From: Cystobasidiopsis lactophilus
Lineage: Eukaryota > Basidiomycota > Agaricostilbomycetes > Agaricostilbales > Chionosphaeraceae
NCBI GenBank assembly: GCA_001599975.1
Contig: BCIO01000006.1
Span: 329,156-393,155 of the forward strand
Direction: 5' to 3'
DNA length: 64,000 nucleotides
In this document: in pieces, positions 11,409-23,295 of the stretch
How positions within the stretch are numbered: position 1 is the first letter of the stretch
Layout: each line of letters starts with the position of its first letter
Position numbers and translations under genes: made by a program
Notes under the pieces: generated by a model
The model's database searches: none
The model's input: only the letters and a program-made list of their open reading frames with translations
What the model was told of the DNA's origin: nothing

Positions 11409-12877
11409 GCAACTCCAGCCCGTCGTGCTCCAGTTCGAGCAGCCAGGATGACAGACTAGCGAACAGCCTGCTCAAGACTTCAGAGGAAGGCGGCAGCCCG
11501 GCCACCTCTGACGGTTCTTCGGGCCAGCAACAACCAGCGCCGGCAGCGAGCAACAAGCGCAGCCTGAGCACTGCCAAAGCGTATGAACCTAGCAGCAAGA
11601 GCGCGCGGCTGGATGAGGCCATGGCTTGGGAAGCGTCACCGAGCGCTAGTAGCAGTCGGCCAGAGCAACAGCAACAGCAGCCACCGCAGGAGGACGGCGA
11701 GGAGCACGTCAACCTCGCCGAGTACCCGACCGCCCAGCTCTTGCACATGCTCGCAGCCCTTCTGCAGCAGATCGCCACCGCCAACGACGCCCTCCGGTCT
11801 GCGAACCACCCGCCGATGGCCTCACCAACTTCATCCTCCTTCCCCGGCCCGCCCACGGCGACGGCCACCACCCCCTTCTTCTCGCCGCTTGCAACAATAG
11901 CAGGCAACGACCTAGACTACTTCTCCCAACCCGCGGCCAGCAGCAGCCGGGACGCCTCGTCGAGCAGCAGCGGCTCAGAGGCGTCAGGGTCCACGCTCAT
12001 CCCCTTGGAGGCGCCCCTGTTCCCCGTCATGACCGCGAGCCGGACAGCTTATAAAAGCCGGAACGCCACGCTGTGCTTCCATGCGCGCAACGTGCCCGGC
12101 ATTGGCATCGAGCCATACCTCCTCCGCATCCTCAAATGTGCGTGTTTGGTCTATCTTCGAGCGAACATGAGGCTCATTCGGCGGCGGCCCCGTACAGACT
12201 GCCCTACGACCAACGAGGTCTTCATCTCGCTTCTGGTCTACTTCGACCGGATGGCGCGATACCTCGCATCTTCCTCCACATCTTCCGCCTCGCCTAGAGC
12301 CTCCATGTCTGCATCATCTTCGTCTTTCACCTCACTAAACCTACAGCACCAACAAGATCTCGGCCGCGTGTTCGCCATAGACTCATTCAACATTCACCGG
12401 CTCCTCATCGCCGGCGTCACCGTCGCCTCAAAGTTCTTCTCCGACGTCTTCTACACCAACTCGCGCTACGCCAAAGTCGGCGGTTTACCACTGCACGAGC
12501 TCAACCAGCTCGAGCTGCAGTTCCTCCTGCTCAACGACTTTTCGCTGCGGATCCCGCTGGAAGAGATGCAGAGCTACGCGGACGCCCTGCTGCTAAAGTG
12601 GAAGGAAGTCGGAGGGCCACCGAAAAGGCAGATCGCCATTGCCACCACTACCGCCTCCTTTCAGGAGGACGTGGAGCGGCAGCGAGGGGTCCGGGAAGGG
12701 GAGGAGAGGCAGTCGTCCGAGAGCGGGTCCAGCACGGTGGGCTCGAGGTCAGAGTCGAGCAGCGTCGCTTCCACCCACACCGTCGTTCGTCGCGCTTCCT
12801 TCGACTCCCACCACCAGCACTCGTCCTCGTCTTCCGTAGACAAGGGCAGCATGGATGTGGACGGGGACTCGGACTAA
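11405..12877 (+). CDS. Pho80-like cyclin (Pcl/PHO80 family)
   Basis: The protein begins MSNSSPSCSSSSSQDDRLAN and has a long low-complexity N-terminus with a Gln run near 11670. A short helix NLAEYPTAQLLHMLAALLQQ follows. The cyclin box begins near FHARNVPGIGIEPYLLRILK, is split by a 60-base intron (about 12139-12198), and continues YCPTTNEVFISLLVYFDRMA, FNIHRLLIAGVTVASKFFSD, NSRYAKVGGLPLHELNQLEL and FLLLNDFSLRIPLEEMQSYA. These are the hallmarks of Pho80/Pcl cyclins, which partner Pho85-type kinases in phosphate and nutrient signalling. A Ser-rich tail VVRRASFDSHHQ could be phosphorylated. About 470 residues. Family firm; the exact paralogue is not assigned. Confidence 0.85.
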   Translation: MSNSSPSCSSSSSQDDRLANSLLKTSEEGGSPATSDGSSGQQQPAPAASNKRSLSTAKAYEPSSKSARLDEAMAWEASPSASSSRPEQQQQQPPQEDGEEHVNLAEYPTAQLLHMLAALLQQIATANDALRSANHPPMASPTSSSFPGPPTATATTPFFSPLATIAGNDLDYFSQPAASSSRDASSSSSGSEASGSTLIPLEAPLFPVMTASRTAYKSRNATLCFHARNVPGIGIEPYLLRILKCACLVYLRANMRLIRRRPRTDCPTTNEVFISLLVYFDRMARYLASSSTSSASPRASMSASSSSFTSLNLQHQQDLGRVFAIDSFNIHRLLIAGVTVASKFFSDVFYTNSRYAKVGGLPLHELNQLELQFLLLNDFSLRIPLEEMQSYADALLLKWKEVGGPPKRQIAIATTTASFQEDVERQRGVREGEERQSSESGSSTVGSRSESSSVASTHTVVRRASFDSHHQHSSSSSVDKGSMDVDGDSD

Positions 12878-13091
12878 TTCTCTCTTACTGGGGCCCCTCT
12901 CTTTTCGTCGTCGTCGTTCTAGTCTCACGAGTTTATTCGCCTTTTCGTCATTTTTTCATGAAACCCTTTGCACGTTCACCTTTGACTTCCGCTTGTGCTG
13001 TTCCGCGCCCCGCCACCAAAACTGCTCAGGCTTCAAAATCTCTTTCGGTCGCAACGCTGACGTCTTGCTTCCTGTCTCCGCCTCGAGGATA

Positions 13092-15677
13092 ATGAACTCT
13101 GAGCCTAAGTACTGGGAAAAGCAGCCTGGAATTGCTCCCATTCGTTCCGAGTGCGCTTCAAAAAATTTGAGGAATCGAGCAAGAAGCTGACCTCGAAAGC
13201 AGATTCGTCGATTGGGCTCTGGTTGGCGATGGCCGATCTACGCAAAGGCCAGATGACGACGAAGCCGAAGCGAGACCCCACAAGAAAGCCAAGCTGGACG
13301 AAGGGGAAGCTGCAAGCGGCGAAAAGGGTCTGAGCAAGAAGCAACGAAAGAGGGCAAAAGATGCTGCTCTGGCCGCTCAGCTCTGCCTTTCAACGCTTAG
13401 AGGCAAGTCATGCGAGCGCCTTGGCAAGGAGGGGCCAGCTGGCTGTCGGATGAGCCACGATCTGCTCGGCTTTGTGGCATCTCGCGAACCTGACCTGGAG
13501 GTGCCTGCCTTCGACGACCTGCTGCTGTATTCGACTTCTGCGGACTTTAAGCCGTCACTGAAGGCAGTACAATGCCCAGCGTTCGCCGTTCTCGGTCTCT
13601 GCCCTCAAGCTTGGCGCTGTCGATTCTTGCACTCTCACTCCGAGCCCGCCCCTGACGAACTTACCGGCCTGCGCTTGCTCTTTGACCCTTCGACCATGAT
13701 CAAAGCTGCTTCCGTCGTGCTCAAGGATGAAGAGGCGGCCAAGCGATTGGACGAAGAAGCCTTGCGAAACCTGCTGTACACCTCGAGGGGCGAGCTCAAC
13801 CTGGTCGGCAGCCTCACTCAACGGTCCTTCCGAGGTCAACGACCAGAAGCCTTCCCAAAGACCACCGCGTACTTTAAATTGATCGACCAGACCTGGGGCG
13901 CCGGCACCGGGCAGGACAACTACCACCAAGGCAGAGGCGGCAAGAAGAAGGGCAAAGGGAAGGGCAAGGGAAGTGACAATACGAAGAATTCGGCTGTGGA
14001 CCCAAAGGAGATCGATCCGAAGGGAGAAGAGGAGGACTCAGGGGCAATCGTCGAAGATGAAGCCGCGGATGAACCCTCGGAGGTCCCCCTTGGCCCGCCA
14101 GTTCACGAGATCGAGGACGAAGCGACAGACCAGCCCATGCAAGCAGCGCTCGCTCCGCTTGAAGACGTTAAAATGGGCGTGGACGACACTCTCAAGGACT
14201 CATCGAAGCCCGATGGGGAACTTCTGAAGCCGCAGGAGAAGAAGAGGCTGGACTTCCGAGACAAGCTATATCTGGCGCCACTCACAACTAACGGCAACTT
14301 GCCCTTTCGCCGCATTTGCGTTGACTATGGGTGCGACATCACTTGCGGAGAGATGGGCCTCGCCACCGAGTTCCTGTCTGGCAACCCGTCCGAATGGAGT
14401 TTGGTGCGTCGCCACCCATCGGAGAAGATGTTTGGCGTCCAGATCGCCGGCTCGAGGCAGACCCAGATGGTCCCCGCCACGGAGGCCATTCTCAAGAGTT
14501 GCCCTGATGTGGACTTCGTTGACGTGAACTGCGGCTGCCCCATCGACCTTGTCTTCAAGAAGGGTGCTGGTTCGGCGCTGCTCGACCACCCTGGAAAGCT
14601 TGGACTGTCGCTTAAAGGAATGACTCGGATTATGGGATCAGTGCCTTTGACGGTCAAGATGCGAACGGGCGTCCGGAACAGCGACAATGTGGCACACAAT
14701 GTCATTCTCCGTTGCGCCAAGGAGTGGGACATATCCGGAGTCACGGCAAGTCCCTTCTGTTCTCATCGATTGGCTGACAAGGGTCTCATTCGATGGACAT
14801 TCTCAGCTCCATGGTCGCAGTCGTCAGCAGCGCTATTCGAAGAAGGCAGACTACGAATACATTGCCGAGTGCGTGAGGAAGCTGCGAGCAGAGGAGGAAA
14901 ATTTAGACCGTGAGCCCTCTTCAAGCTGAGCCTATCATGTTTTGAAGGAGGGAGCAGTTCCAAGAATGCCCTTTGTCGGCAACGGCGACGCATATGACCA
15001 ACAAGAATACTGGGACAACGTGGAGAAGACGGGCGTTGACACCGGTAGGTGCTCTTCGTGCATTGGCAGCTCTCCTGTGACGTTTGGATGCGATGCAGTC
15101 ATGATCGCTCGTGGTGCCTTAATGAAGCCTTGGATCTTTCAAGAACTCAAGGAGCGACGTTCCATCGACATCTCGGCCCAAGAGCGCTTGCAATGGATCG
15201 CCAACTTTGCCAAGTACGGATTGGAGCATTGGGGTAGCGACGCTCAGTGAGTTGGCTCATCTTTGCCTTGCCGATGGGTAGCTGAATCGAAGCCAAGGGG
15301 AATCAATGTCACTCGCCGCTTCCTGCTAGAAGCACTCTCGTTCCAGTACCGCTACATCCCGGTCGGCTTGCTAGAGAGGTTGCCAGCGCAGATGAACGAG
15401 CGCCCGTACCCCTTCCACGGTGAGTCTTCTGCATCTTCAGTCTTTCGAAAGTACACTGAACGCATCTGGGAAAGGTCGGAGTGATCTCGAGACACTGCTG
15501 GCGAGCCCTTCGGTCAACGATTGGAACAAGATCGCCTCTTGGTTCCTCGGGCCGGCACCAGAGACATTTGAGTTCACTCGTGAGTGACCCGTCTCTGAAG
15601 TGCCTTCCCATCACTGATCCTCTTGCTTCGCAGCCAAGCACAAAAGCAACACCTATGGCGGCGAAGCAGAGGGCTGA
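13092..15677 (+). CDS. DUS3: tRNA-dihydrouridine(47) synthase [NAD(P)+]
   Basis: Dus3 reduces uridine 47 in the variable loop of tRNAs using FMN. The start at 13092 gives [20 protein letters not shown], joined over a short intron (13151-13201) to [11 protein letters not shown], matching the usual 'APIKPEF' opening. A basic stretch [10 protein letters not shown] follows, then CCCH zinc fingers: [16 protein letters not shown], and [20 protein letters not shown]. The TIM-barrel starts at [20 protein letters not shown], with [30 protein letters not shown] (catalytic Cys in NCGCP), [29 protein letters not shown] and [14 protein letters not shown]. It ends at NTYGGEAEG. About 670 residues, normal for the eukaryotic enzyme. 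The middle exon carries an acidic linker not needed for catalysis. Confidence 0.94.
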
Positions 15678-15807
15678 GCAATGGTGTAACTCTCGTGCAT
15701 TTTTACAATCCATCAAACTTGCGACTGTACAGGACTAAGCAACAGCAACGATTAAGTAAGAGGTCTCGTGTGTTAGGCATACAGGGTCCATCTACATCAG
15801 GTCAGGT

Positions 15808-17789
15808 TCAAACAGCGACGCTTCCGCTCCGACCACGGACTCGATTCGCCATGTCCGCGCCGCCGTCCGAGATGGCGGCAAAGTACGAAGGTGGTAGATC
15901 GACTTCAGTAGAAGAGAAAGCCAGCGCGTCATCTTGAGCTTGCGCATCAGCGATCTCTTGAATCGACGGGCCGCTCTCGCCGTTCGCTGGGGCGGCAGTC
16001 GGCGCTGCAGTTGGGTGCTGGCGAGGAACAGGAGGTGGCGTCGAGATGAGCTTGACGGGCACCGTGACTGAAATGATGCTGCCGGTTCCGCCTGTTGGTT
16101 TTGTGGCCTGTTAGAGAGAGGCGCACGCGAAAGAATGGAGCACCTACGCAGCTGCGCCGTAACTCCATACTCCACGCGGACGTTTGGCCCAGCAAACGAT
16201 GACGCCACGGGAGGCACTGTGATGGTGCCCGTGTACTTTCTGACCCAAATCATCTGGCCCGGGCTCTCAGCGTAGGGCTCGAGCTTGCCCTCGGATACGG
16301 CTGTGGTGACGCCCGTTGCGACTGGGTTCTCGAAAAAGGCGACGGTGCCCTGAGCTCCGATTTGCGCGAGTTGAGAGAGGATAACGGTGATCTGAGAGAC
16401 GGGAAAGTCGGAAGTGACGTTAGGATCAGAGCTCTGCACAGGAGGCCGGTCATCTCAGTACATATCCGCTTTCAAAGGTCGTCGTCGTCCAAAGGCTTAC
16501 CCTTATTCTCAAATGAAACGTGAGCGGAGATCTGCGATCGAACACTGAAGGGCTCGGTACGAGCAGCATGACTTCGACAAAGCCCTGCAGCGAGATTGTG
16601 GTCAATGATGGCCTCAAGGTCACATGTCAAAGCGGACAGACCTTCTTCGTTTTGTTGAAGAAGCCTTTTGCCACATCCGACCTGGTAGTCTTGCCAGCCC
16701 ACCCGTTCGGATCCTCCGAAGGGCCAGGTAAGATTCGTCCCTCTTCATGCGCCAAGGCTCTAGTGATGGTATTTGGAGTCGGGTCGTGTTGCGTGACGAA
16801 GGCAACCGGGATCAACAGCCGGTCGTTTGGCCTCAGCAAGCCAGAACGTGCCAAGGTGACCTTGAGGTAGTAGCGAATAGACGCGACCTCTTGCAATTCC
16901 CCGCGGCCGCCGAGCATGAAAGATGGCGGCAGCCTATTCTCGCTGAAGAAGCGCTGAAGGTTGCCAGCGATTCTGTGCGGGATCTGAATTGAATAGGGGA
17001 AGGTCTTGACGCCGTGCACTCTAGCTTCATCCGACGGTGCTTGCCATCTGTAAAATGTTCGCACAGGACATATTAGAGGTGCAAGCAGGGGAAGTTTGAG
17101 GGATTGACACTTGCAAGATGGCACCCTCGTCCAGGACCTGGATCTCGTCCGACACCGGCTGCCGATTTGCGCCACGCAAGATGACGATCGCAGTGTGCAC
17201 CACACACTTGAGCCTGATTTTGAGGCTGGTGATCGGTTCTGCCTTCTCCAGCCGAATGGTGACGGCACCGTTGACGCAGTCGAAGACGTTTTGGATGAAG
17301 ACGGGGAAGCCAGCTTGGCCACCTGCGCCTTGGACGGTCACTTCGACCTTGCCGTTCTTGTTGGCGTACGTGTACTCTTTGTGGGCAAGGGAGTCTTGGG
17401 CTCGCGGGTCGCGGCGGGAGTAGTCCGGCAGCTTTTCAATGTCGTCCGCTGGGCCCGGCGCATCGGTTGATGTCGAGCCAGAACCGGAAGCTTGCGGTGG
17501 CTGGGCGGCAGAGGACAGCTCTTCGAAAGTGGCGGGCGGCGAGACCGGCCCGGTGCTGGTCTCCATCAATTGCTTAATTTCGCGACAAAGGTCTCTCAAT
17601 TCGGTGTTATCCTGATCCAAGAAGGCGAAAACCACGCACAGCCACACCTCTCTGGATGCCCAACAGTCCCCTTGACAGCCGGGACTGGACAGACGGCTGC
17701 ACCTCGCCTTCCTCTTGCTGGAACCCAGAGGCGATCTGCTCCCTGGCATTGCCCAGCGACGCCAGCATGTTGTCTCGTCTGGAGCCCAT
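15808..17789 (-). CDS. Alpha-arrestin-like protein with a PPxY motif
   Basis: The start at 17789 gives MGSRRDNMLASLGNAREQIA, a helical lead. After introns come a Ser/Pro linker with IEKLPDYSRRDP, then an arrestin-like beta-sandwich: GKVEVTVQGAGGQAGFPVFI, TSLKIRLKCVVHT, VHGVKTFPYSIQIPHRIAG, LPPSFMLGG..., VASIRYYLKVTLARSG and LIPVAFVTQ. A second half follows with VRSQISAHVSFENKG and VRVEYGVTAQLR. The C-terminus has VDLPPSYFAAI, a PPxY-type site that recruits Rsp5/Nedd4 ubiquitin ligases, and LPDY upstream is a weaker variant. The likely role is a ubiquitin-ligase adaptor that sends plasma-membrane transporters to endocytosis; cargo is unknown. At least six exons; convergent with DUS3 (130 bases apart) and divergent from ATG13. 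Confidence 0.72.
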
Positions 17790-18102
17790 CTTGCTTCGTC
17801 TCTAGCTCAAGAGCAGCTTGGACGTTTCCAGCGACTTGATAGGCAGCAAAATCAAAACAACGCGAGACAAGACCAAGAGGCACGGCGTCACTGGTCGTTC
17901 AAGAGGTGTTCTAGTCGTCCGGGGTTTGTAGGTGCGCGATGTATTTAAGTGGCTGAGTGAAAGCACATCATATCGACACTTCGAGTCAGGGGCAGCTGCG
18001 GCCGATGCGGGACAAGGGCGAACGAATGAGCTTGGAGAAGGTCCGCCGAATTTGAGTGCCGGCGTCAATTTACAGGTCTTGGTTGACTGATGTAAAGGGG
18101 CG
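17790..18102. promoter_or_regulatory. Divergent intergenic region between the arrestin gene and ATG13
   Basis: No gene is seen in these 313 bases. There is a TATA-like TATTTAAG at about 17941. The ATG13 start at 18103 follows an AAGGGGCG leader. The region presumably holds both promoters. Confidence 0.3.
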
Positions 18103-21022
18103 ATGGCGTTCTACGAGGCAGCAGCTGAGCCCGCTTCGCCTTCGAGCGGAGGCGGCCTGTCTGCGTCCGGCAGCAAGGGCAATCCCAAGCTGGATCAGCT
18201 CGTGCACGTAAGGCCCTCCATGCGCATACACTATTGACTGGCCCCGACGCTGACGCTGTTCGCCCAGCACTTTTATATGAAGACGGCGCACATGATTGGC
18301 CAGGCGAGGGTGACGCATTTGGAGCAGCAGCAGCCAGCGTCGACTTCGAGGCGGGCTTCCACCGCGAGTGTGCGCAGCGTCAAGTCCGACAAATGGGTGC
18401 GTCCCTCTCCCGCCTGCTGCATTGGCTTCTCTAACACACATTGCACAGTTCAATCTAGAAACCCAGGACACCGACTTCTTTAAGGACGAGCTCAAGACGT
18501 GGCGCTCGTCGTCTAGCTTGCTCCAGACCACCGGTACTGTGCCGAGCATGATCATCGACGTGCTCCTCGACGTGTCAGAGCTGGGGCCTAATCAGGCGGC
18601 CGTCTTGTACGACGCCACCCGCGAGCACCGGCATCGCATCGACAAGCCGGACCACAACATATTGCTCGAACGCTGGGCGCTCTCCTTGCTCCCTGCACCC
18701 CCGGCCGCACCGCCGGAACTGCCCACGCTCTACAAGCAAGGCATCGTCCTCTTTCGCGCCTTGTACGCTTTGATCAGGGCCTTGCCGGCGCATGCTTTGG
18801 CCCGGCAGCTGAGCAAGAGGAAGGGCGGACTTGGCACCGGCTTGAAGGTTGGCTGCAGGATGTCGACCACGTTAGACGACGACCTGTCTTCAGATGGCGA
18901 GGAGATGGGGCCGCAGCGGAAGGACCGGCGGGAGTACGGGTTGGACGACCGGTTAACAGACGAGACGACGACGACCACCGGCGGCGGCACCAGCCAGGAC
19001 TTCATCTTCGCCCCCATCCACACGCCCATCGGCTCCCTCTTCCTCGAATGCAAGTACCGGCGACAGGCCGACTTTGGGGTTGAGGACAAGGAGGCGTTGC
19101 TCAGCTCGCGCTTCCTCAACGAGGACTACTTCAAGCCCTCGCTGTCCACCCGCTCGTCTCCATTCGGTTCCAGCCCAAGAACAGGTGCTCTTGCTGGAGC
19201 GATGGCCTTTCCGTCCTCTTCATCTTCGCCCAGGGCTGCGCCACCATCTCGCATCTCGCCCAGCCCGGCGGCATCATATGACTCGTCCTCCCAAAGGGCC
19301 TCTCAAGCCCTGACTGAAGACATGGGTGCTTTTGTCACCGCATCGTCTCTGTCGCGGACGCACTCTCGATCCGGAACTCCGTCCGCTGTCCAACGGGCCA
19401 TCAGCGGTGGCATACCCATTAATACGTCTTTCTCCGCTGCTGGCGCAACCACTGGCGGCGTCGCCGCTTCAAGAACATCCTCTTCGTCATATTCATCGCA
19501 GCAAGCATTCCAACCTGGGTCCTTCCCCTCTTCTTCGAGGATCGGCGGCGCTTCGCCGCAGCCGATCATCTCTGGCCAAACCCCAGCATCCAGCTCTTTG
19601 CATCGTTATTCCTCTTCGTCCGGTTTTGGCCCATCCTCATCTTTGCGCTACACCACTTTGTCCAACTACAACCCTGATTACACCTCCACCGGCAGCCAAC
19701 CGCGGCCGGTTCCCAACCCAGTCCAGCGGTACTCGTCCGCCAAGTACGCCCGGTCGTTTGGCTCGACTGGATCGTCCGGTGGGCCTGGCGAGTTTGCGGC
19801 CTCCAGCCCGCCGGTCTTCGGTCCAGAGTCCCTAGGCCGGCGATCCCGGCTCGGCTCGTTCACTTCGCGCCCTTCGCCATCCGCTGGTGGAGCATACGAG
19901 AGCACAGCATCGCCTTCTTCGGGTGGCGGTACATCGTTCGCCTCGTCCAGAGTCCCAGCGGCGACTTCATTGGGCTCAGCTCCGCCGGCCACCTCGCAAA
20001 GCCCGGCAGACGTGGATGCCATCAACTCCTTTTTGCAGCTCATCGACTCGAGGCCTCAGCTGGCCTCTACTGGGGGTGGCGTGCTAGGAGCGAGATCGAC
20101 TGTGCTGAGCAAGGTGGAGGTGGACTCGAGATTGCGGGCCCTGGCCGACTCGCTCTCCAACTTGCCGGCCGGATTGGACAGCGGGCCGCCGAGCGCCGGT
20201 GGATCACTAGGGAAGCGTTCACCTCTGTCTACTGGCGAGTTCACGACGGCGAGAGGAGGTACACCGGCATTGCTCCAGCGGCAGTCTATCGAGGAGGAGC
20301 GGCCGGCGGATGTGCTTGCAGAAGCGCTGGCAGCTGTCGAAGCGACGCAACCTCAAGCCATGTCGCGAGCACCGTCTTCGTCCAAGTTTGACGTGGCCCT
20401 GCCTTCGTCCTACCCCAAGTACGAGCAGCCTCAGCAGAAGCGGCAGACCCAAATTCAGACTGGCTTCTTCCCCCATTCGGCTTCTACTTCGCCTAGAGAC
20501 GAAATGCGCCCTCTGCCATCTGTCGCCGCGCCCTTGACCTCGCCTGCATCGGCGCAGTCGCCCTCGAGCATGTCGTTTTTCAGCCGCCCAGCGATGACGC
20601 CGTCCACCTCGCAGAAGTCCCTTTTCCCACGATATGTGGCCAAGTCAAGGGCCATCGTCAGATCAGCCAGCGAGGACGCCACCAGAGTTGAAGGCCTGTC
20701 GTCTCCCATTATGCCGCCTTCTCAGCGACCGACCTTCAGCGGATTCGAAGAGAGCGCCATTGATTCTTTAGATCTCTCACTGGTCGACGACCACCATGGT
20801 GGGCCGGCGGAAGCGCTGCCTGTTACGGCGACTCCAGTCCCCAGAAGAGAGTCCCCCCACCACCACCCTGTTGGACCGACGCTCGAGCACGCCGGTGGCA
20901 GCAGAGACACGTCACCCTCGTTGCCGGCATTTGCAAGAGGCCGCCCAAGGATGAACGTGTTCGAACGAAGAGGCGTTTCGCGATCATCCACCAGCCACTC
21001 AAGCTCTTCCGACGAGAGCTGA
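18103..21022 (+). CDS. ATG13: Autophagy-related protein 13
   Basis: Atg13 is the regulatory subunit of the Atg1 kinase complex and is controlled by TORC1 phosphorylation. Three exons: MAFYEAAAEPASPS up to KLDQLVH, then HFYMKTAHMIGQARVTHLEQ, then the rest. The HORMA domain is clear: KLDQLVHHFYMKTAHMIGQA, FNLETQDTDFFKDELKTWRS, VLLDVSELGPNQAAVLYD, ILLERWALSLLP, LYKQGIVLFRALYALIRALP, and a long insertion before PIHTPIGSLFLECKYR. After VEDKEALLSSRFLNEDYFKP comes a very long Ser/Pro-rich disordered tail, as expected for the Atg1- and Atg17-binding regions. About 930 residues. Introns at about 18208-18267 and 18397-18448. The first ATG gives the family's usual N-terminus. Confidence 0.92.
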
Positions 21023-21316
21023 TTTCGTTCTGCATAGAAACTTCGTTCGGCCACCCACTCCCATTGTATTATCGGCGCAACGTTGTTCTAGAAAGGAAAT
21101 TGTACAGGGTTCTCTCGGGTCTTCAGTTTGCAAGACGCCGACAAAGGCTCTATTTACACAAACAAGAATTCGCCACGGATCGGCCCAGGGCGAGGGAATC
21201 ACATGCAACAATGAAAGAGGAAGATTGTGCACACTGTCAAACAAAGGCAAGATAAGGCCTCCCTAAAAGCGAAAGAATTGGACAAAGCACCCACGAAACG
21301 GCATGATGCAACGAAC

Positions 21317-21621
21317 TCAAGCAGACGAAGCTGGCACAGCGGCCTCGGGGAAAGTGCTGGCGGTGCGAGCAGCGGTAGCGGCTTGCTCAGAGGCAGTGGG
21401 CGTCGTATGCGAGCCCAGATCATCATCGCTTATCGTGTGCTTTTTGCTGCTCACCAACAAGGCTCGGAGTCAGAGAGCTTCCCTCATCGCCTCTTCATCT
21501 TCTTATTGACTTACAGTACCTCAATTTGCTTCTTGCTCTCAGCCTTTTGGGCAGCAGGCACATCAGGGTTGTCAATCAGCCTGGCGTCGAGCGACCAGTC
21601 AGAAACTGTCGCGTGAATCAT
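21317..21621 (-). CDS. Small hypothetical protein, about 79 residues
   Basis: I do not recognise this gene. Reading from ATG 21621 gives MIHATVSDWSLDARLIDNPD, then QKAESKKQIEV, and after one intron (GTAAGT donor near 21531) KKHTISDDDLGSHTT and an Ala/Thr-rich end to VPASSA. The frame across the intron stays open and hydrophilic, which supports coding. Another start is possible: ATG 21693 gives MSGIHTPSHVDAAIEGHQ, joined through a 32-base intron (GTGAGC...GACAG) to the same frame, for about 91 residues. That intron is shorter than any other here, so I prefer the inner start. No signal peptide or membrane segment. It follows ATG13 tail to tail. Confidence 0.42.
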
Positions 21622-21920
21622 GCTTGCTGCGGCTCACATTTGATGTCCCTCGATAGCAGCGTCAACATGACTTGGAGTGTGAATGCCGCTCATTGTGTTG
21701 CACTAGAGCGTTGCAGCAAGAGAGCGTCGCGCTGGCTCCTTCTCCTCTGAGGGATGCCGTCATCGTGGGGCCGCGCCGGTGGTAGGTAGGGGAGATTGGA
21801 TTGGGCCCTTGGTGGGAAGACCATGCAAGAGATGAAGTACAAGATATTAGGGCAGCGCTACGTGTATAAATGCGAAGGGGTGAAGCAACAGATTGGAGGT
21901 TGATTTAATTTAAAGATTCT

Positions 21921-23195
21921 TCAAGGCGGGTAGTGGCTGTGGCGGTCGTGCGTAGGAGGGTGTTCAAGACGGAGTTGAGGTATCATGCGGTGGAGATCAT
22001 TGAGGCTGAATCCCCCGTGAAGAGCGCCCAGATCAGTCGCAAACCAATGCAGAGCAAAATCAAGATAGGGAACGCACTCGTCGGAATTAATCGTGGGCGA
22101 GTCACTAGGGCCTATGCCAGGGGATGCCCTCTGCCTAAGGATCTGCCAAAGCCGGTCTCTGTCGCACGATGCAAAGGCCGGGTTAGCGGACAGGTCGGCC
22201 CACGCCACGCGCCAGTCCACGGCTTCAATGTCTTCGAGGACGCTCGTAGTCTGAGGGCCTAATAGCTGAGCCTGCTGGTGCCAGTATGGGTTGAATGGGG
22301 CCGGCGCAACTGTGGCTTGGGGACGGGCAAGGGGTGTATTCGGCTCATCCAAATAGGCGACAGAGGTTGGCGGTGGGCTGTGCGTGGTGGAAATAGCAGG
22401 CGTAGTGGTGGGAGGTGGAGTGAAACCAACGGGCGGTTGCGAGTGGGCCCTGGCTTGCTCGATTTGCGTATTGATGTCCGGACCACCAGGCACCAATTGT
22501 TGGCTGAGGAGCCACCGCAGCGCTTGGTTCTCGGCCTGCAGGCTACATCAAACGTAATGCAGAATCAGGTCCAGGTTATATGCAGAATGTGATGAAGCAG
22601 GCTCACTTTTGAATCAGGGTCGATGTGTGCGCATCCCGCTCCGGCAGCGCGGCAACGGTGTCCTCCAGATTCTTCAGGTAGCGCTCCCTGCGCTCCCTGA
22701 ATGTTTTCTGTGCCGCACGGTTCTGTGCCTTGCGCTTCTCGGACTGCCAAATAGGATCCACGTCAAATCAGAGAGGGCAGGCCGGTGGAAGGTGGTAAAA
22801 AGTGCTCACCAATTGACCCTTGCCCGTACGACCCCTTCTGCTGGGCTGAGGTTGATCAGCTGCCAGTATCTTAGCGTGAGCAACCTGGTAATCGGCAGAC
22901 GGAAAACCGCGGTAGCTTGAGACCTACAGCCTGAGATGGATTCCTCCTCGGGCAAATGTGGTTCTGGTCCATATAGAGCATTCAGAACGCATATGAAGAC
23001 TGCCTCCTTGGATCACAAACCTGCAACGTCCAGAGAACAGCCCTGCAGTGGAACGAAGCCAGCAGCATTGGCAGGCGTGGCGCCGATGCGGTCCGCCGGC
23101 TCCAGCAGTGACTCTTCTGATTGGCGCCAGCTACTACCATCGCCTCCAGTACTGCTACCCCTGGAGGACGAGACCGAGTCTCGATCATCAAGCAT
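21921..23195 (-). CDS. bZIP transcription factor, fungal AP-1/Pap1-like basic region
   Basis: Three main exons. The first (start 23195) is Ser-rich: MLDDRDSVSSSRGSSTGGDG, ending SLDVA. After an intron of about 140 bases it resumes ADQPQPSRRGRTGKGQL. The next exon has the basic region KRKAQNRAAQKTFRERRERY followed by LKNLEDTVAALPER, a short leucine zipper. The N-x-x-A-Q-x-x-F-R core is typical of fungal Yap1/Pap1-type factors. The last exon (from about 22496) is Pro-rich (PPVGFTPPPTT), then has a helical part AVDWRVAWADLSANPAFASC and FALHWFATDLGALHGGF. The DNA target is probably a TTAC/TGACGTAA-like site. About 310 residues. I see no Yap1 Cys-rich domain, so an oxidative-stress sensor role is not supported. 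Confidence 0.75.
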
Positions 23196-23295
23196 TGGAA
23201 TCGGCTTCGCTTGCCGAGTGTGGACGGAGCGCCAAAATTCTAGCCGACGTTGGAAGTAGCCAGCCAGTCCCAGAGCTTAGTTGACCGTCAGTACC

